Positions 44,066-53,095 of a stretch of DNA of 64,000 nucleotides are shown here, in pieces. Made by a program: the position numbers and the translations under genes. Position 1 is the stretch's first letter; each line of letters begins with the position of its first letter. This DNA comes from Brevibacillus_H sp049846925 (GTDB taxonomy: Bacteria; Bacillota; Bacilli; Brevibacillales; Brevibacillaceae), in the NCBI RefSeq assembly GCF_049846925.1, contig NZ_JBNCMT010000019.1, positions 1-64,000 on the forward strand. The letters are read 5' to 3'. Under the pieces are notes generated by a model. That model saw only the letters and a list, made by a program, of their open reading frames with translations. It ran no database searches and was not told the origin of the DNA.

Positions 44066-44695
44066 ATGCAGGGATTTTTTATTACCGTTGAAGGACCAGA
44101 TGGAGCAGGGAAAACAACTCAGGTCAAAGCAATCGTGGAAGCATTGCAGAACAAAGGGTATGACGTACTAGTTACCAGAGAGCCAGGTGGCACACCGATT
44201 AGTGACAAGGTCAGAGAGATCATTCTCAGCCCAGCTCATCGTGAAATGGCGGATGCAACGGAAGTGCTGCTTTATGCCGCCGCTCGTGCCCAGCATGTTC
44301 ATGAGGTGATTAAACCGGCGTTGGAGAACGGCAAAATCGTCATTTGTGATCGTTACGTAGATGCCAGCGTCGCATATCAGGGCTATGGTTTGGGCGTACC
44401 GACACAAAAGGTATCTCACATCAACCGTTTTGCAACAGGAGGATTAACTCCTGACCGCACGTACTTGCTTGATGTGCCGGTACAGGAAGGCAAGAATCGC
44501 TTGCAGGCTAGAAATGAACTGGATCGGATCGAGCAAAAGGGCGAAGCTTACCATGAGCGTGTTCGTGCAGGGTTCCTGGAATTGGCCGAACAAAGCCCTG
44601 AACGTTTCCGAGTAGTGAATGCAGCACGCAGCGTTGAGGAAGTCACGCAAGAAATATTGGCAGATTTTTATGATTGGCACGGTGCCAAAAAATGA
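44066..44695 (+). CDS. tmk: Thymidylate kinase
   Basis: Phosphorylates dTMP to dTDP. The 209-aa protein has P-loop EGPDGAGKTT (residues 8-17), the DRYVDASVAYQG substrate motif and an Arg-rich lid. ATG start with ATGGAGG upstream. It begins the tmk-darA-yaaR-holB-ricT-yabA cluster. Confidence 0.97.
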   Translation: MQGFFITVEGPDGAGKTTQVKAIVEALQNKGYDVLVTREPGGTPISDKVREIILSPAHREMADATEVLLYAAARAQHVHEVIKPALENGKIVICDRYVDASVAYQGYGLGVPTQKVSHINRFATGGLTPDRTYLLDVPVQEGKNRLQARNELDRIEQKGEAYHERVRAGFLELAEQSPERFRVVNAARSVEEVTQEILADFYDWHGAKK

Positions 44696-44724
44696 TCTAA
44701 GCTGAGCAGAAAGGGTGGAAAGCG

Positions 44725-45054
44725 ATGAAAATGGTGATCGCCGTTGTACAAGACAAGGATAGTGGACGCTTGTCCCAAATGCTTGTGAAAAAAGGATTCC
44801 GTGCTACCAAACTGGCAAGTACGGGCAGCTTTTTACGTGCAGGTAATACGACTTTTCTTGTTGGCACGGAAGATGAACGTGTCCCAGAGGTGATCGATCT
44901 AATTCAGCACAGTTGCAAATCGCGCAAACAAATGGTTACACCCGTTTCTCCGCTCGGAAGTGCAGTTGACACGTTTATGCCCTATCCACTGGAAGTTCAG
45001 GTGGGGGGAGCAGCCGTATTTGTCCTGGATGTTGAACAGTTCCATTCCTATTAG
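44725..45054 (+). CDS. darA: Cyclic-di-AMP receptor DarA (YaaQ)
   Basis: A 109-aa PII-like protein that binds c-di-AMP in B. subtilis and other Firmicutes. It shows the characteristic GFRATKLASTGSFLRAGNTT core with the ligand-binding loop. ATG start with AGGGTGG upstream. Located between tmk and yaaR, the conserved position. Confidence 0.94.
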   Translation: MKMVIAVVQDKDSGRLSQMLVKKGFRATKLASTGSFLRAGNTTFLVGTEDERVPEVIDLIQHSCKSRKQMVTPVSPLGSAVDTFMPYPLEVQVGGAAVFVLDVEQFHSY

Positions 45055-45095
45055 AGGATGTACGTACTACATTAAGTCACGCAGGGGGTGAGCCG

Positions 45096-45542
45096 ATGAA
45101 AATTGGAGACGGAATGCGACCAAACTTCGATCCATTGCGAAATACAGATTTACGCAAAAATGTACAGCTCGACAAAATCAGCTTTGGCGATTTGGTCAAA
45201 GGAGAAGGAGACCGCCTTACTCATGATCGTCTCAATCAATTATTGAGCGATATCGAGAGACAGGGGCAGGTTCTGGCACGCTCTCGATCCGTGCGTGACT
45301 TCTATCAATATAAAAGTCTGGTCAAGCGGTTCATGGAGGAAGCCGTCAAGTTTGGCGTTGCTCTCGAAGATCGGAGAGGTACGAATCGCCGGGGCAGAAG
45401 CCGCTTGTACAAGATTATTAAGGAAGTAGACGGACAACTTTTGCAGTTGGCAGAAGAATTGCTGTCAGAACAAGCACCAACCATTGACCTCTTGGCTCGA
45501 ATTGGCGAAATTCGAGGGCTATTGATTAATCTCTACTTTTAG
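45096..45542 (+). CDS. yaaR: YaaR family protein (DUF327)
   Basis: A 148-aa, helical, charged protein matching YaaR in size and position. A basic RRGTNRRGRSRLYKIIKEVD segment lies in the centre. Function unknown. ATG start with GGGGGTGAG upstream; 12 bases separate it from holB. Confidence 0.88.
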   Translation: MKIGDGMRPNFDPLRNTDLRKNVQLDKISFGDLVKGEGDRLTHDRLNQLLSDIERQGQVLARSRSVRDFYQYKSLVKRFMEEAVKFGVALEDRRGTNRRGRSRLYKIIKEVDGQLLQLAEELLSEQAPTIDLLARIGEIRGLLINLYF

Positions 45543-45554
45543 GTGTGAACGCAT

Positions 45555-46535
45555 ATGACGTGGAGTACTTTTACAGAGCAAGTTCGCGTGGCAGAAATAT
45601 TGTCAGGAAGCCTGCGCAATAACCGCCTTGCCCATGCCTACCTGTTTGTTGGTCCAAGAGGCTGTGGCAAGAAACAAATAGCGATACACCTTGCCCAGTC
45701 TCTTTTCTGTTTACATCAAGAACATGATGCATGCGGCGAGTGCCTGAATTGCCATCGAATTGAAACAGGTAATCATCCGGACGTGATCCCTTTGTCTCCA
45801 GACGGAGCATCTCTGAAAATCGATCAGATTCGTGCGCTGCAAAAAGAGATGACGATGCGTTCGTTGGAATCGAAACACAAGGTTTATATTATCGAACACG
45901 TTGATAAAATGACGACTCAGGCAGCAAACAGTTTGCTTAAATTTCTGGAGGAGCCGCCAGCAGGAGTGATTGCACTTTTGCTAACGGAAAACAATCATAC
46001 GATTCTTCCCACAATTCTTTCTAGGTGCCAAACCATCTCGTTTTCGCCATTATCTCCTGAATTTATTGCTAATCAGCTTATTCAACTAGGGGTATCACCC
46101 GGCCTTGCGCAAGCGGCATCCCAAATAACGGTACAATTGGATGATGCAAGGGAATTAAGCCAATCAGAATGGTTTGCACAGCTTCGAAATATAGTGATAC
46201 AATTAGTGAAGGAAATAAAACAGCGGAGTTCGCTTGCGCTGTTTACGATACAAGATTTGTTTACCAAGAATGATAGAGTGAAAGAGGAGCTGCCTCTGTT
46301 TCTGGATTTGTTCATCCTTTGGCTGCGTGATCTCCTTTATATCCAAGTAGGGCGACAGGCTCGAATCATTAACAGCGACCAAAAGGATGTGCTAGAAGGA
46401 CAGGCTTACTTATGGACACAAGCCGAGCTTATGCAAGGAATTGCGTTCGCCATGGAGACGCGAAATCGGATAGAGCGAAATGCCAATGCGCAATTAACAT
46501 TGGAGCGGCTGGTTCTTCAACTCCAGGAGGGATAA
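45555..46535 (+). CDS. holB: DNA polymerase III subunit delta'
   Basis: The 326-aa clamp-loader subunit has a modified P-loop GPRGCGKKQIA, a zinc module (CLHQEHDACGECLNC) and the SRC arginine-finger motif LSRCQTISF. Its homology to DnaX is evident in the first 170 residues. ATG start. It is followed four bases later by ricT. Confidence 0.93.
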   Translation: MTWSTFTEQVRVAEILSGSLRNNRLAHAYLFVGPRGCGKKQIAIHLAQSLFCLHQEHDACGECLNCHRIETGNHPDVIPLSPDGASLKIDQIRALQKEMTMRSLESKHKVYIIEHVDKMTTQAANSLLKFLEEPPAGVIALLLTENNHTILPTILSRCQTISFSPLSPEFIANQLIQLGVSPGLAQAASQITVQLDDARELSQSEWFAQLRNIVIQLVKEIKQRSSLALFTIQDLFTKNDRVKEELPLFLDLFILWLRDLLYIQVGRQARIINSDQKDVLEGQAYLWTQAELMQGIAFAMETRNRIERNANAQLTLERLVLQLQEG

Positions 46536-46538
46536 AGT

Positions 46539-47342
46539 TTGTACGAGGTAGTTGGTGTCCGATTTAAAAAAGCGGGCAAAATATATTATTTCGATCCCGA
46601 CCAGTTACCAGTCGATCAAGATCGTTTTGTGATTGTAGAGACGGCTCGAGGGGTTGAATACGGCAAGGTTGTTATCGGCAAAAAAATAGTGAGTGAGAAT
46701 GACGTAGTTCTTCCACTCAAAAAAGTGATTCGAATTGCTGATGATAATGATGCTACACAGGTGGACGAGAATAAATCCGCAGCAAAGAATGCGTTTAAAA
46801 TATGTCAGACCAAAATTCAGGAACACCAACTGGATATGAAGCTGGTAGATGTAGAGTACACTTTTGATCGCAACAAAATTATCTTCTACTTTACGGCAGA
46901 TGGTCGAGTTGATTTTCGTGAGTTGGTAAAAGATCTCGCTTCCGTATTCCGGACAAGAATTGAATTAAGACAGATTGGTGTTCGTGACGAAGCAAAAATG
47001 CTAGGTGGCATTGGTCCATGTGGCCGCATGCTGTGTTGTTCCACTTTTCTGGGGGATTTTGAGCCAGTATCGATCAAAATGGCAAAAGACCAGAGCCTGT
47101 CTTTGAACCCAGCCAAAATTTCTGGCTTGTGTGGCCGTTTGATGTGCTGCTTGAAATACGAAAACGATCATTATGAAAGTGCCAAGGATGAGTTGCCGGA
47201 TATCGGTACCAAAGTGGTGACACCCATGGGTGCGGGCAAGGTTGTTAATCTGAACATTCTTGATCGTTCCGTTCAGGTTGATTTGGCTGAAGTGGAACGA
47301 GTAATGGAATTTAGTCTTGATGAGATAGTAGCCGAACAGTAA
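46539..47342 (+). CDS. ricT: Regulatory iron-sulfur protein RicT (YaaT, PSP1 domain)
   Basis: A 267-aa PSP1-domain protein with conserved Cys pairs in GPCGRMLCCSTF and LCGRLMCCLKYE. In B. subtilis RicT acts with RicA and RicF in Y-complex control of RNase Y, sporulation and competence. TTG start with AGGAGGG upstream. It lies between holB and yabA. Confidence 0.95.
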   Translation: MYEVVGVRFKKAGKIYYFDPDQLPVDQDRFVIVETARGVEYGKVVIGKKIVSENDVVLPLKKVIRIADDNDATQVDENKSAAKNAFKICQTKIQEHQLDMKLVDVEYTFDRNKIIFYFTADGRVDFRELVKDLASVFRTRIELRQIGVRDEAKMLGGIGPCGRMLCCSTFLGDFEPVSIKMAKDQSLSLNPAKISGLCGRLMCCLKYENDHYESAKDELPDIGTKVVTPMGAGKVVNLNILDRSVQVDLAEVERVMEFSLDEIVAEQ

Positions 47343-47387
47343 TCGTTGCATAATACAATGGTTTGGTAGCGGAGATGGGGTGGTCTG

Positions 47388-47756
47388 GTGGAAAAGCGTG
47401 ATATCTTCGTAAAGATGGCAAGCATTGAGGAGAGAATTGGAGAGCTCTATCAAGAAATTGGCGAGTTAAAAAATGTAATCGTCACTTTGATTGAAGAGAA
47501 CGGCCAATTGCTTGTCGAAAATGAGCATCTGAGGAATCGACTGGAACCGAAGAAAGAAGCCCCCCCGAAAAAAGAGAAAGCGGAAAACAAACCTTCGAAC
47601 AAAAAGAACAACAAAGTCGTTGGTGAAGGGTACGACAATCTCGCCCGTCTATATGCAGAGGGTTTCCATATTTGCAATATTCACTACGGCAGCTTGCGTA
47701 CGGAGGGAGATTGCCTCTTCTGCCTCTCTTTTTTAACAGGCACAAACAATAAGTAA
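47388..47756 (+). CDS. yabA: Replication initiation control protein YabA
   Basis: The 122-aa protein binds DnaA and DnaN and limits initiation. An N-terminal coiled coil (about 10-55), a Lys/Pro/Asn-rich linker and a C-terminal zinc site (HICNIHYG, then CLFC) are all present. GTG start with GGAGATGGGG upstream. Confidence 0.94.
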   Translation: MEKRDIFVKMASIEERIGELYQEIGELKNVIVTLIEENGQLLVENEHLRNRLEPKKEAPPKKEKAENKPSNKKNNKVVGEGYDNLARLYAEGFHICNIHYGSLRTEGDCLFCLSFLTGTNNK

Positions 47757-47761
47757 ATTCG

Positions 47762-47798
47762 AAGCGACTTGTATCCTAGTGGGAGCAGGTCGCTTTTC
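47762..47798 (+). terminator. Terminator downstream of yabA
   Basis: AAGCGACTTG / CAGGTCGCTT stem ending in TTTTCCC. Confidence 0.75.
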
Positions 47799-47822
47799 CC
47801 TACTATCAGTGTTTTTGAGAGG

Positions 47823-47850
47823 AAGTTCAAAAAGTCCGGGAAACATAGCG
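47823..47850 (+). repeat. Left-end fragment of the MITE-like element
   Basis: Bases 47823-47850 match the left end of the element at 50801 (27 of 28 aligned bases, starting GTTCAAAAAGTCCGGG). The match ends abruptly 24 bases before the trmN6 start. Confidence 0.75.
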
Positions 47851-47874
47851 TCTAGGAGAAAGGATTTTGGTTCG

Positions 47875-48642
47875 ATGAAGGAATTCGCGGATGTTCCTGT
47901 TTATGAATCGGAACGTATTGATGATTTACTTACACACGATTTGAAGATCATTCAAAGTCATGAAGTATTCTGTTTTTCGATGGATGCCGTGTTGCTTGGG
48001 CGCTTTGCTTCGGTTCCCAAACGGGGGAAGGTGATCGACCTGTGCACAGGGAACGGGGCAATTCCACTGATTATGAGTACGAGATCACCGTTTGTTACCT
48101 TTGACGGAGTGGAGATTCAACCGCGCCTTCACCACATGGCAGAGCGAAACGTGCAGTTGAATCATCTGGAATCAAGAATTACGATGCATCTGGGAGATGT
48201 AAAGGATGCACCACTGAAGTTTGGATATGGACAGTACGATCTGGTCACCTGCAACCCTCCGTATATGCCTGCAACAAGCGGGGAACAAAATGAAAATGAG
48301 CATCTTGCGATTGCCAGACACGAGATTTTGCTCAATTTGGAAGACGTCATCCGTGTTAGCAGTCAGTTGCTAAAGAACGGGGGAAAGGTGGCATTGGTTC
48401 ATCGGGCAACCCGTCTGATTGATATTGTTACCCTTATGCGTCAGTATGGGATAGAGCCTAAACGGATGCGGCTGGTTCACCCGAGACAGGATGCTGAACC
48501 GAACATGGTTCTTGTCGAGGGCTCTCGGGGAGGAAAACCGGAACTGCGAATCCAGCCACCGCTCATTGTGTACAAGCAGGGAGAAGAATATTGTGATGAA
48601 TTGTACGAAATATACTACGGCAAACGGGATGCCCTCTCATGA
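47875..48642 (+). CDS. trmN6: tRNA1(Val) (adenine-N6)-methyltransferase (YabB)
   Basis: The 255-aa SAM-dependent methyltransferase has motif I VIDLCTGNGAIPL and the catalytic CNPPYMP tetrapeptide context. It is assigned to the TrmN6/YabB family. ATG 47875 with AGGAGAAAGG upstream agrees with the family start; the frame extends further upstream through the repeat fragment. The 3' end overlaps yazA by 14 bases. Confidence 0.9.
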   Translation: MKEFADVPVYESERIDDLLTHDLKIIQSHEVFCFSMDAVLLGRFASVPKRGKVIDLCTGNGAIPLIMSTRSPFVTFDGVEIQPRLHHMAERNVQLNHLESRITMHLGDVKDAPLKFGYGQYDLVTCNPPYMPATSGEQNENEHLAIARHEILLNLEDVIRVSSQLLKNGGKVALVHRATRLIDIVTLMRQYGIEPKRMRLVHPRQDAEPNMVLVEGSRGGKPELRIQPPLIVYKQGEEYCDELYEIYYGKRDALS

Positions 48643-48910
48643 CAGCCACTTCGTGTACATTCTTCGCTGCACAGACGGAACACTATACACGGGTTACACG
48701 ACAAATGTAGCACGACGCCTTCAGCAGCATAATGAAGGAAAGGCGGCCAAGTATACCCGTGGTCGCGTACCAGCGGAGGTTGTCTACGTGGAAGAGGGAG
48801 AAACGAGATCTTGGGGATTGCGAAGAGAAGAAGCGATCAAAAAACTTGCACGTGTGAAAAAAGAAATGTTGATTTGCAGCGGTGTCGAAAGAAGGGATGA
48901 CAATGAATAG
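48629..48910 (+). CDS. yazA: GIY-YIG nuclease superfamily protein YazA
   Basis: The 93-aa protein has the GIY-YIG core FVYILRCTDGTLYTGYTTNV, with the conserved Arg in RRLQQHN and the catalytic-type Glu in RREEAIKKL. The start ATG overlaps the trmN6 3' end. Cellular role unknown. Confidence 0.92.
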   Translation: MPSHDSHFVYILRCTDGTLYTGYTTNVARRLQQHNEGKAAKYTRGRVPAEVVYVEEGETRSWGLRREEAIKKLARVKKEMLICSGVERRDDNE

Positions 48911-49775
48911 CCAGCAAAGTTTCTCTACAGCACAGGAAGGGGCTCTGTATCTGGTTGCAACGCCTATCGGAAATCTGGATGATATAACTGTCCGTTCACT
49001 GCAAACACTGCGTGAAGTGGACGTGATTGCCTGTGAAGATACCAGGCAAACCAGGAAGCTTTTAAACCACTTCCAAATCGAAAAACGAACAGTTAGCTAC
49101 CATGAGCATAACAAGGAAGCAAGTGGACAGGGGCTCTTGGACTGGCTTGCTGAAGGAAAGAAGATCGCACTAGTCAGCGACGCAGGACTTCCGGCGATTT
49201 CAGACCCTGGTGCTGAACTTGTCAGGGATGCTGTTGCCCAGGGCTATCCTGTGATCCCGATTCCGGGAGCGAATGCTGCGCTGACTGCCTTGATCGCATC
49301 AGGCTTGCCTACAGAGAAATTTGTGTTTTGCGGGTTTTTGCCGAGGGATAAGAAAGATCGTCGAGTTGAATTGGAACGGGTGAAAAAATATCAGGAGACG
49401 CTGATTTTTTATGAAGCACCGCATCGGATCAGCAAAACACTGGAAGGAATGCAAGAGGTTCTGGGAGATCGCCAAGCGGTTCTCGCTCGTGAATTGACCA
49501 AACGATATGAGGAATTCATCAGAGGGTCTTTATCTGAACTGATCGAATGGCTGGAGTCTGGTGAAGCACGGGGAGAATTTTGTATCGTCGTTGAAGGCTA
49601 TCTAGCGAAGGATGGAGAAGATGAGGTCGAAGCGGATTGGTGGCAAACTCTTTCTGTGATTGAGCATGTCGAACGCTACATAGAGCAAGGGGAGGGGCAG
49701 AAGGACGCCATCAAAAAAGTGGCGCAGGACCGCAATCTTCCCAAACGTGAAATATATAATGAATATCATAGATAA
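48903..49775 (+). CDS. rsmI: 16S rRNA (cytidine-2'-O)-methyltransferase
   Basis: Methylates C1402 of 16S rRNA. The 290-aa tetrapyrrole-methylase fold carries LYLVATPIGNLDDITVR at residues 16-32, and IACEDTRQTRKLL and GLPAISDPG are conserved. ATG 48903 gives correct spacing from AAGAAGGG; an ATG two codons upstream is too close. It overlaps yazA by eight bases. Confidence 0.95.
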   Translation: MNSQQSFSTAQEGALYLVATPIGNLDDITVRSLQTLREVDVIACEDTRQTRKLLNHFQIEKRTVSYHEHNKEASGQGLLDWLAEGKKIALVSDAGLPAISDPGAELVRDAVAQGYPVIPIPGANAALTALIASGLPTEKFVFCGFLPRDKKDRRVELERVKKYQETLIFYEAPHRISKTLEGMQEVLGDRQAVLARELTKRYEEFIRGSLSELIEWLESGEARGEFCIVVEGYLAKDGEDEVEADWWQTLSVIEHVERYIEQGEGQKDAIKKVAQDRNLPKREIYNEYHR

Positions 49776-49800
49776 ACCCCCGTTCACACGGGGGTTTTTG
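49774..49800. terminator. Bidirectional terminator between rsmI and abrB
   Basis: AAACCCCCG / CGGGGGTTT stem with a T-run on the plus strand and A-rich sequence on the other; it lies between convergent genes. Confidence 0.9.
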
Positions 49801-49808
49801 CATCTAGC

Positions 49809-50078
49809 TTATTCAACAATGGACTTGTCGATCATGTTCATTAATTCTTTTACTGCATCTTTGCTAACCATTTTACCTTTGTAGTATACGAGGTTGTCAG
49901 CATTTCCAGTGAAGATACAAGCTGGTTCGTATTTTTTCAAGATGATGCGCTCACCGTCAACATAGATTTCCAACGCATCTTTCTCAGCGATTCCAAGTGT
50001 ACGGCGAAGTTCGATAGGAATAACTACACGACCAAGTTCGTCTACTTTTCTTACAATACCAGTTGATTTCATTACCAT
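49809..50078 (-). CDS. abrB: Transition state regulator AbrB
   Basis: The 89-aa protein has the AbrB/MazE swapped-hairpin DNA-binding domain, almost identical to B. subtilis AbrB over the first 50 residues (KSTGIVRKVDELGRVVIPIE). A divergent C-terminal multimerisation domain follows. It represses post-exponential genes. The start may instead be the ATG two codons in (50072), which has better spacing from GAGAGGGG. Spo0A boxes lie upstream, consistent with repression by Spo0A-P. Confidence 0.95.
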   Translation of the reverse strand: MVMKSTGIVRKVDELGRVVIPIELRRTLGIAEKDALEIYVDGERIILKKYEPACIFTGNADNLVYYKGKMVSKDAVKELMNMIDKSIVE

Positions 50079-50145
50079 TTTCCCCTCTCAGTTTGTAAGT
50101 ATTTTGAAGCTGTATGACTGACGAATAATCGCTTTATCGTCATTA

Positions 50146-50152
50146 TTCGACA
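50146..50152 (-). promoter_or_regulatory. Spo0A box near abrB
   Basis: The minus strand reads TGTCGAA, the core 0A-box consensus, 68 bases upstream of the abrB start. Spo0A repression of abrB is well established in Bacillus. Confidence 0.6.
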
Positions 50153-50380
50153 ATTTATTATGTTCCCATCATACCAGTGATTCCAAATGGTGTCAATAAT
50201 TCCTTTTACATTTTATTGAATTAGTGGATGTGTTTATCACTAAAACTGCAATTTAATCTGCTATAATTAAAAAAACGTGAAAAAATAGTAGTGAATATGA
50301 CAATTAAAGGGGATAATTTACAAAAAAAGGCTATTTAAACTGGAAAATAACCAGAAAATTTAAACGACAATTACCAGTTT

Positions 50381-50414
50381 ATTTTGTCGAAAACTTTATA
50401 CGATTCGACAAAAT
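50381..50414. promoter_or_regulatory. Inverted pair of Spo0A boxes
   Basis: ATTTTGTCGAA (50381-50391) and its exact complement TTCGACAAAAT (50404-50414) form a perfect 11-bp inverted repeat. Each arm contains TGTCGAA. The pair lies between divergent abrB and metS. Confidence 0.65.
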
Positions 50415-50514
50415 ATTTTTAATTGCGCACGTTGTCCTTTTTTGTACCTGTTTTTCTTACTCTTGACAGTAAGTTTATAAATGAATAACGTAGTACATAA
50501 TAGCAAGTGTGAAA

Positions 50515-50793
50515 AGATGCAAACGATGATGGGAAGAGTAGACTCACCAGCTTATTGCAGAGAGCCGGAATTGGTGGAATCCGGTATAATGCGGTAGTCG
50601 AAGATGGCCCCGGAGTTTTTGTGTGTGAGCTGAACCAAGTGCCTGCTTGTCAGTAAACATATGACGTATCCTGCGTTAAAGGAAAAGTCGACAAGACTTG
50701 CCAAGTCCATTCCTTGTGAAAGGGTGGAGAATTTGGGTGGTACCACGGGTATACAGACTCGTCCCAATCAGGGGCTGAGTCTTTTTTTATTTT
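50515..50793 (+). promoter_or_regulatory. T-box leader, methionine specifier (AUG), for metS
   Basis: Stem I starts GATGATGGGAAGAGTA. The specifier loop places AUG at 50589-50591. The T-box sequence GGGTGGTACCACGGG is at 50733-50747, followed by a terminator (GACTCGTCCC / GGGGCTGAGTC, then seven T) at 50756-50793. Uncharged tRNA-Met should allow read-through to metS. Confidence 0.92.
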
Positions 50794-50800
50794 TAAAGGA

Positions 50801-50991
50801 GGTTCAAAAAGTCCGGGAAACATAGCGTTCGAATTTCTGCGTTGCGTTGCCCCTCCGCTGCTCTTGATGCTCTGCTGCGCCCCACAGGACGTGGTAGTGC
50901 CGACGTTCCAACAGGACGTTGGTGCATCTAGTCGGCCTCGGGTCTTCCGCGCCTTGAACTTCGAGGCTCTGTTTGTCCTCCTTTTTGAACT
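50801..50991 (+). mobile_element. MITE-like element between the T-box and metS
   Basis: A 190-bp GC-richer segment is bounded by inverted ends GGTTCAAAAAG (50801-50811) and CTTTTTGAACT (50981-50991). It has no convincing gene of its own. Its left 27 bases recur at 47823, and shorter end matches occur at 20572 and 31886. No clear target-site duplication is visible. Confidence 0.6.
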
Positions 50992-51025
50992 TGATTTAAC
51001 TAACCAACACAAGGAGGATCGGAAC

Positions 51026-53077
51026 ATGAGCGACAAAAACAACAAAACCTATTACATAACTACCCCTATTTATTATCCAAGCAATAAGCTGCATATCGGT
51101 AACGCATACACTACCATTGCTGCTGATGCCATGGCTCGTTACAAACGATTGAGAGGTTACGATGTTTACTACTTAACAGGGACGGATGAACACGGTCAAA
51201 AGTTGCAAGAGCGTGCTGCCCAGGAAGGCAAGCAACCGTTGGAGTTTATCGATCCGATTGTTGATTGGATTCGTGACTTATGGGACAAACTTGATATTTC
51301 CTATGATGATTTCATTCGCACGACACAAGATCGTCATAAGGAAGTGGTACAGAAGATTTTCCAACGTCTGTTAGATCAAGGAGACATCTATCTAGGGGAA
51401 TACGAAGGATATTACTGTGTACCAGACGAGGCTTTCTGGACGGAGACACAAGCGAAGACAGATAAAGGGTTCTTCTGTCCGGATTGTGGCCGCCCGGTTT
51501 CGAAAGTAAAGGAGAAAAACTACTTTTTCCGCATGTCCAATTATCAGGATCGACTGCTTCAATATATTGAGGAACATCCGAATTTCATTCAGCCGGAATC
51601 TCGCAAAAATGAAATGATTAACAACTTCCTGAAGCCGGGGCTGCAAGACTTAAGTGTGTCTCGCAGTACGTTTGACTGGGGAATCAAGGTTCCCAGTGAT
51701 CCGGAGCATGTCATTTATGTATGGATCGATGCGTTAACCAACTATATTTCCGCATTAGGATACCTGTCTGAAGATGACAGCAAGTATCAGCGCTATTGGC
51801 CAGCAGTTCATCTCGTGGGCAAAGATATCTTGCGCTTCCATACCATCTATTGGCCGATTCTCTTGATGGCAATTGGCGCTCCGCTGCCGACTCAAGTATT
51901 CGGTCATGGTTGGTTGCTAATGCCGGATGGAAAAATGTCCAAATCCAAAGGCAACGTGATCGATCCGAAGTTCCTGATTGATCGTTATGGCTCTGATGGG
52001 GTTCGTTACTTCTTGCTACGTGAAATTGCTTTTGGGCAAGATGGTGTATTTACTCCAGAGAGCTTCGTGCAACGACTCAATTTTGATTTGGCGAATGATC
52101 TGGGCAACCTGGTAAGCCGTACGGTCGCTATGATCGAGAAGTACTTCGAAGGCAATCTTCCAGCACCAATTCAACCAGGTGAATTTGACGATGAATTAAT
52201 TGCGCTGGCTACAAAAACGGCTTCTTTAGTAGAAGATCATCTGGAAGAAATGCGCTTTAGCAATGCACTCACTCACATCTGGGAACTAATCGGACGGACG
52301 AATAAATATATCGATGAGACACAGCCGTGGGCTTTGGCGAAATCAGAAGAAAATCAGGCGCGACTAGGTACTGTTATGTACAACCTGGCAGAGAGCATTC
52401 GCATTATCTCTATCCTCATCCAGCCGTTCATGACGAAAACTCCGGCAAAAATCTGGGAGCAACTAGGCATTGCAGGGCAATCCGATGCGCAAGGTTGGGA
52501 CACAAGCAAAACATGGGGAGTTCTGCATGCTGGAACCCAAGTTGCTCGTGGAGAGGTGCTCTACCCTCGTTTGGAAGTAGAAAAAGAGCTGGAATATATC
52601 GATGCTTCTACTGCAGAAGCTCGTAAGCAAGCAGAAGAAAACAAGAAGAAACAAGAGGCAACGAAGGGAGAGGCAAACGTGAACGACAGCCAAGCCGCAC
52701 AACCAACGACAGAGCAACCAGCAGAGGCAAACAACAAACCGGCAGATGCCAAGGAAGAAATCTCGATTGATGATTTCGCCAAAGTAGAGCTTCGGGTTGG
52801 GCAAGTAACGGCTTGCGAGAAGCATCCGAATGCAGACAAATTGCTTGTCCTGCAACTCGATATGGGATATGAACAACGTCAAGTCGTTTCGGGCATTGCG
52901 AAATTCTATCAACCGGAAGAAATGGTAGGCAAAAAAGTGATTGTTGTTGCTAACCTAAAACCGGTTAAGCTTCGTGGGCTAATGTCTCAAGGCATGATCC
53001 TTGCCGCATCCCATGGGGAAGAACTTACACTTGCCACTGTTGATCCGAGCATGCCTAACGGAGCGATTGTGAAGTAA
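51026..53077 (+). CDS. metS: Methionyl-tRNA synthetase
   Basis: The 683-aa class I synthetase has KLHIGNAYT (HIGH motif) near residue 23, a zinc-type CPDCG pair and KMSKSKG. A low-complexity Gln/Glu/Ala linker (about 540-570) is followed by the C-terminal tRNA-binding domain (KVELRVGQV to the end). ATG 51026 follows AAGGAGG. The open frame continues upstream through the MITE-like element but without family homology. Controlled by the Met T-box. Confidence 0.96.
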   Translation: MSDKNNKTYYITTPIYYPSNKLHIGNAYTTIAADAMARYKRLRGYDVYYLTGTDEHGQKLQERAAQEGKQPLEFIDPIVDWIRDLWDKLDISYDDFIRTTQDRHKEVVQKIFQRLLDQGDIYLGEYEGYYCVPDEAFWTETQAKTDKGFFCPDCGRPVSKVKEKNYFFRMSNYQDRLLQYIEEHPNFIQPESRKNEMINNFLKPGLQDLSVSRSTFDWGIKVPSDPEHVIYVWIDALTNYISALGYLSEDDSKYQRYWPAVHLVGKDILRFHTIYWPILLMAIGAPLPTQVFGHGWLLMPDGKMSKSKGNVIDPKFLIDRYGSDGVRYFLLREIAFGQDGVFTPESFVQRLNFDLANDLGNLVSRTVAMIEKYFEGNLPAPIQPGEFDDELIALATKTASLVEDHLEEMRFSNALTHIWELIGRTNKYIDETQPWALAKSEENQARLGTVMYNLAESIRIISILIQPFMTKTPAKIWEQLGIAGQSDAQGWDTSKTWGVLHAGTQVARGEVLYPRLEVEKELEYIDASTAEARKQAEENKKKQEATKGEANVNDSQAAQPTTEQPAEANNKPADAKEEISIDDFAKVELRVGQVTACEKHPNADKLLVLQLDMGYEQRQVVSGIAKFYQPEEMVGKKVIVVANLKPVKLRGLMSQGMILAASHGEELTLATVDPSMPNGAIVK

Positions 53078-53095
53078 GGAAAGGAGGGAATCCAT

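Noticed and set aside
50864..51025. In-frame extension of metS upstream through the MITE-like element
   Set aside because: The frame is open but has no synthetase homology, and a strong Shine-Dalgarno (AAGGAGG at 51011) precedes the ATG at 51026.
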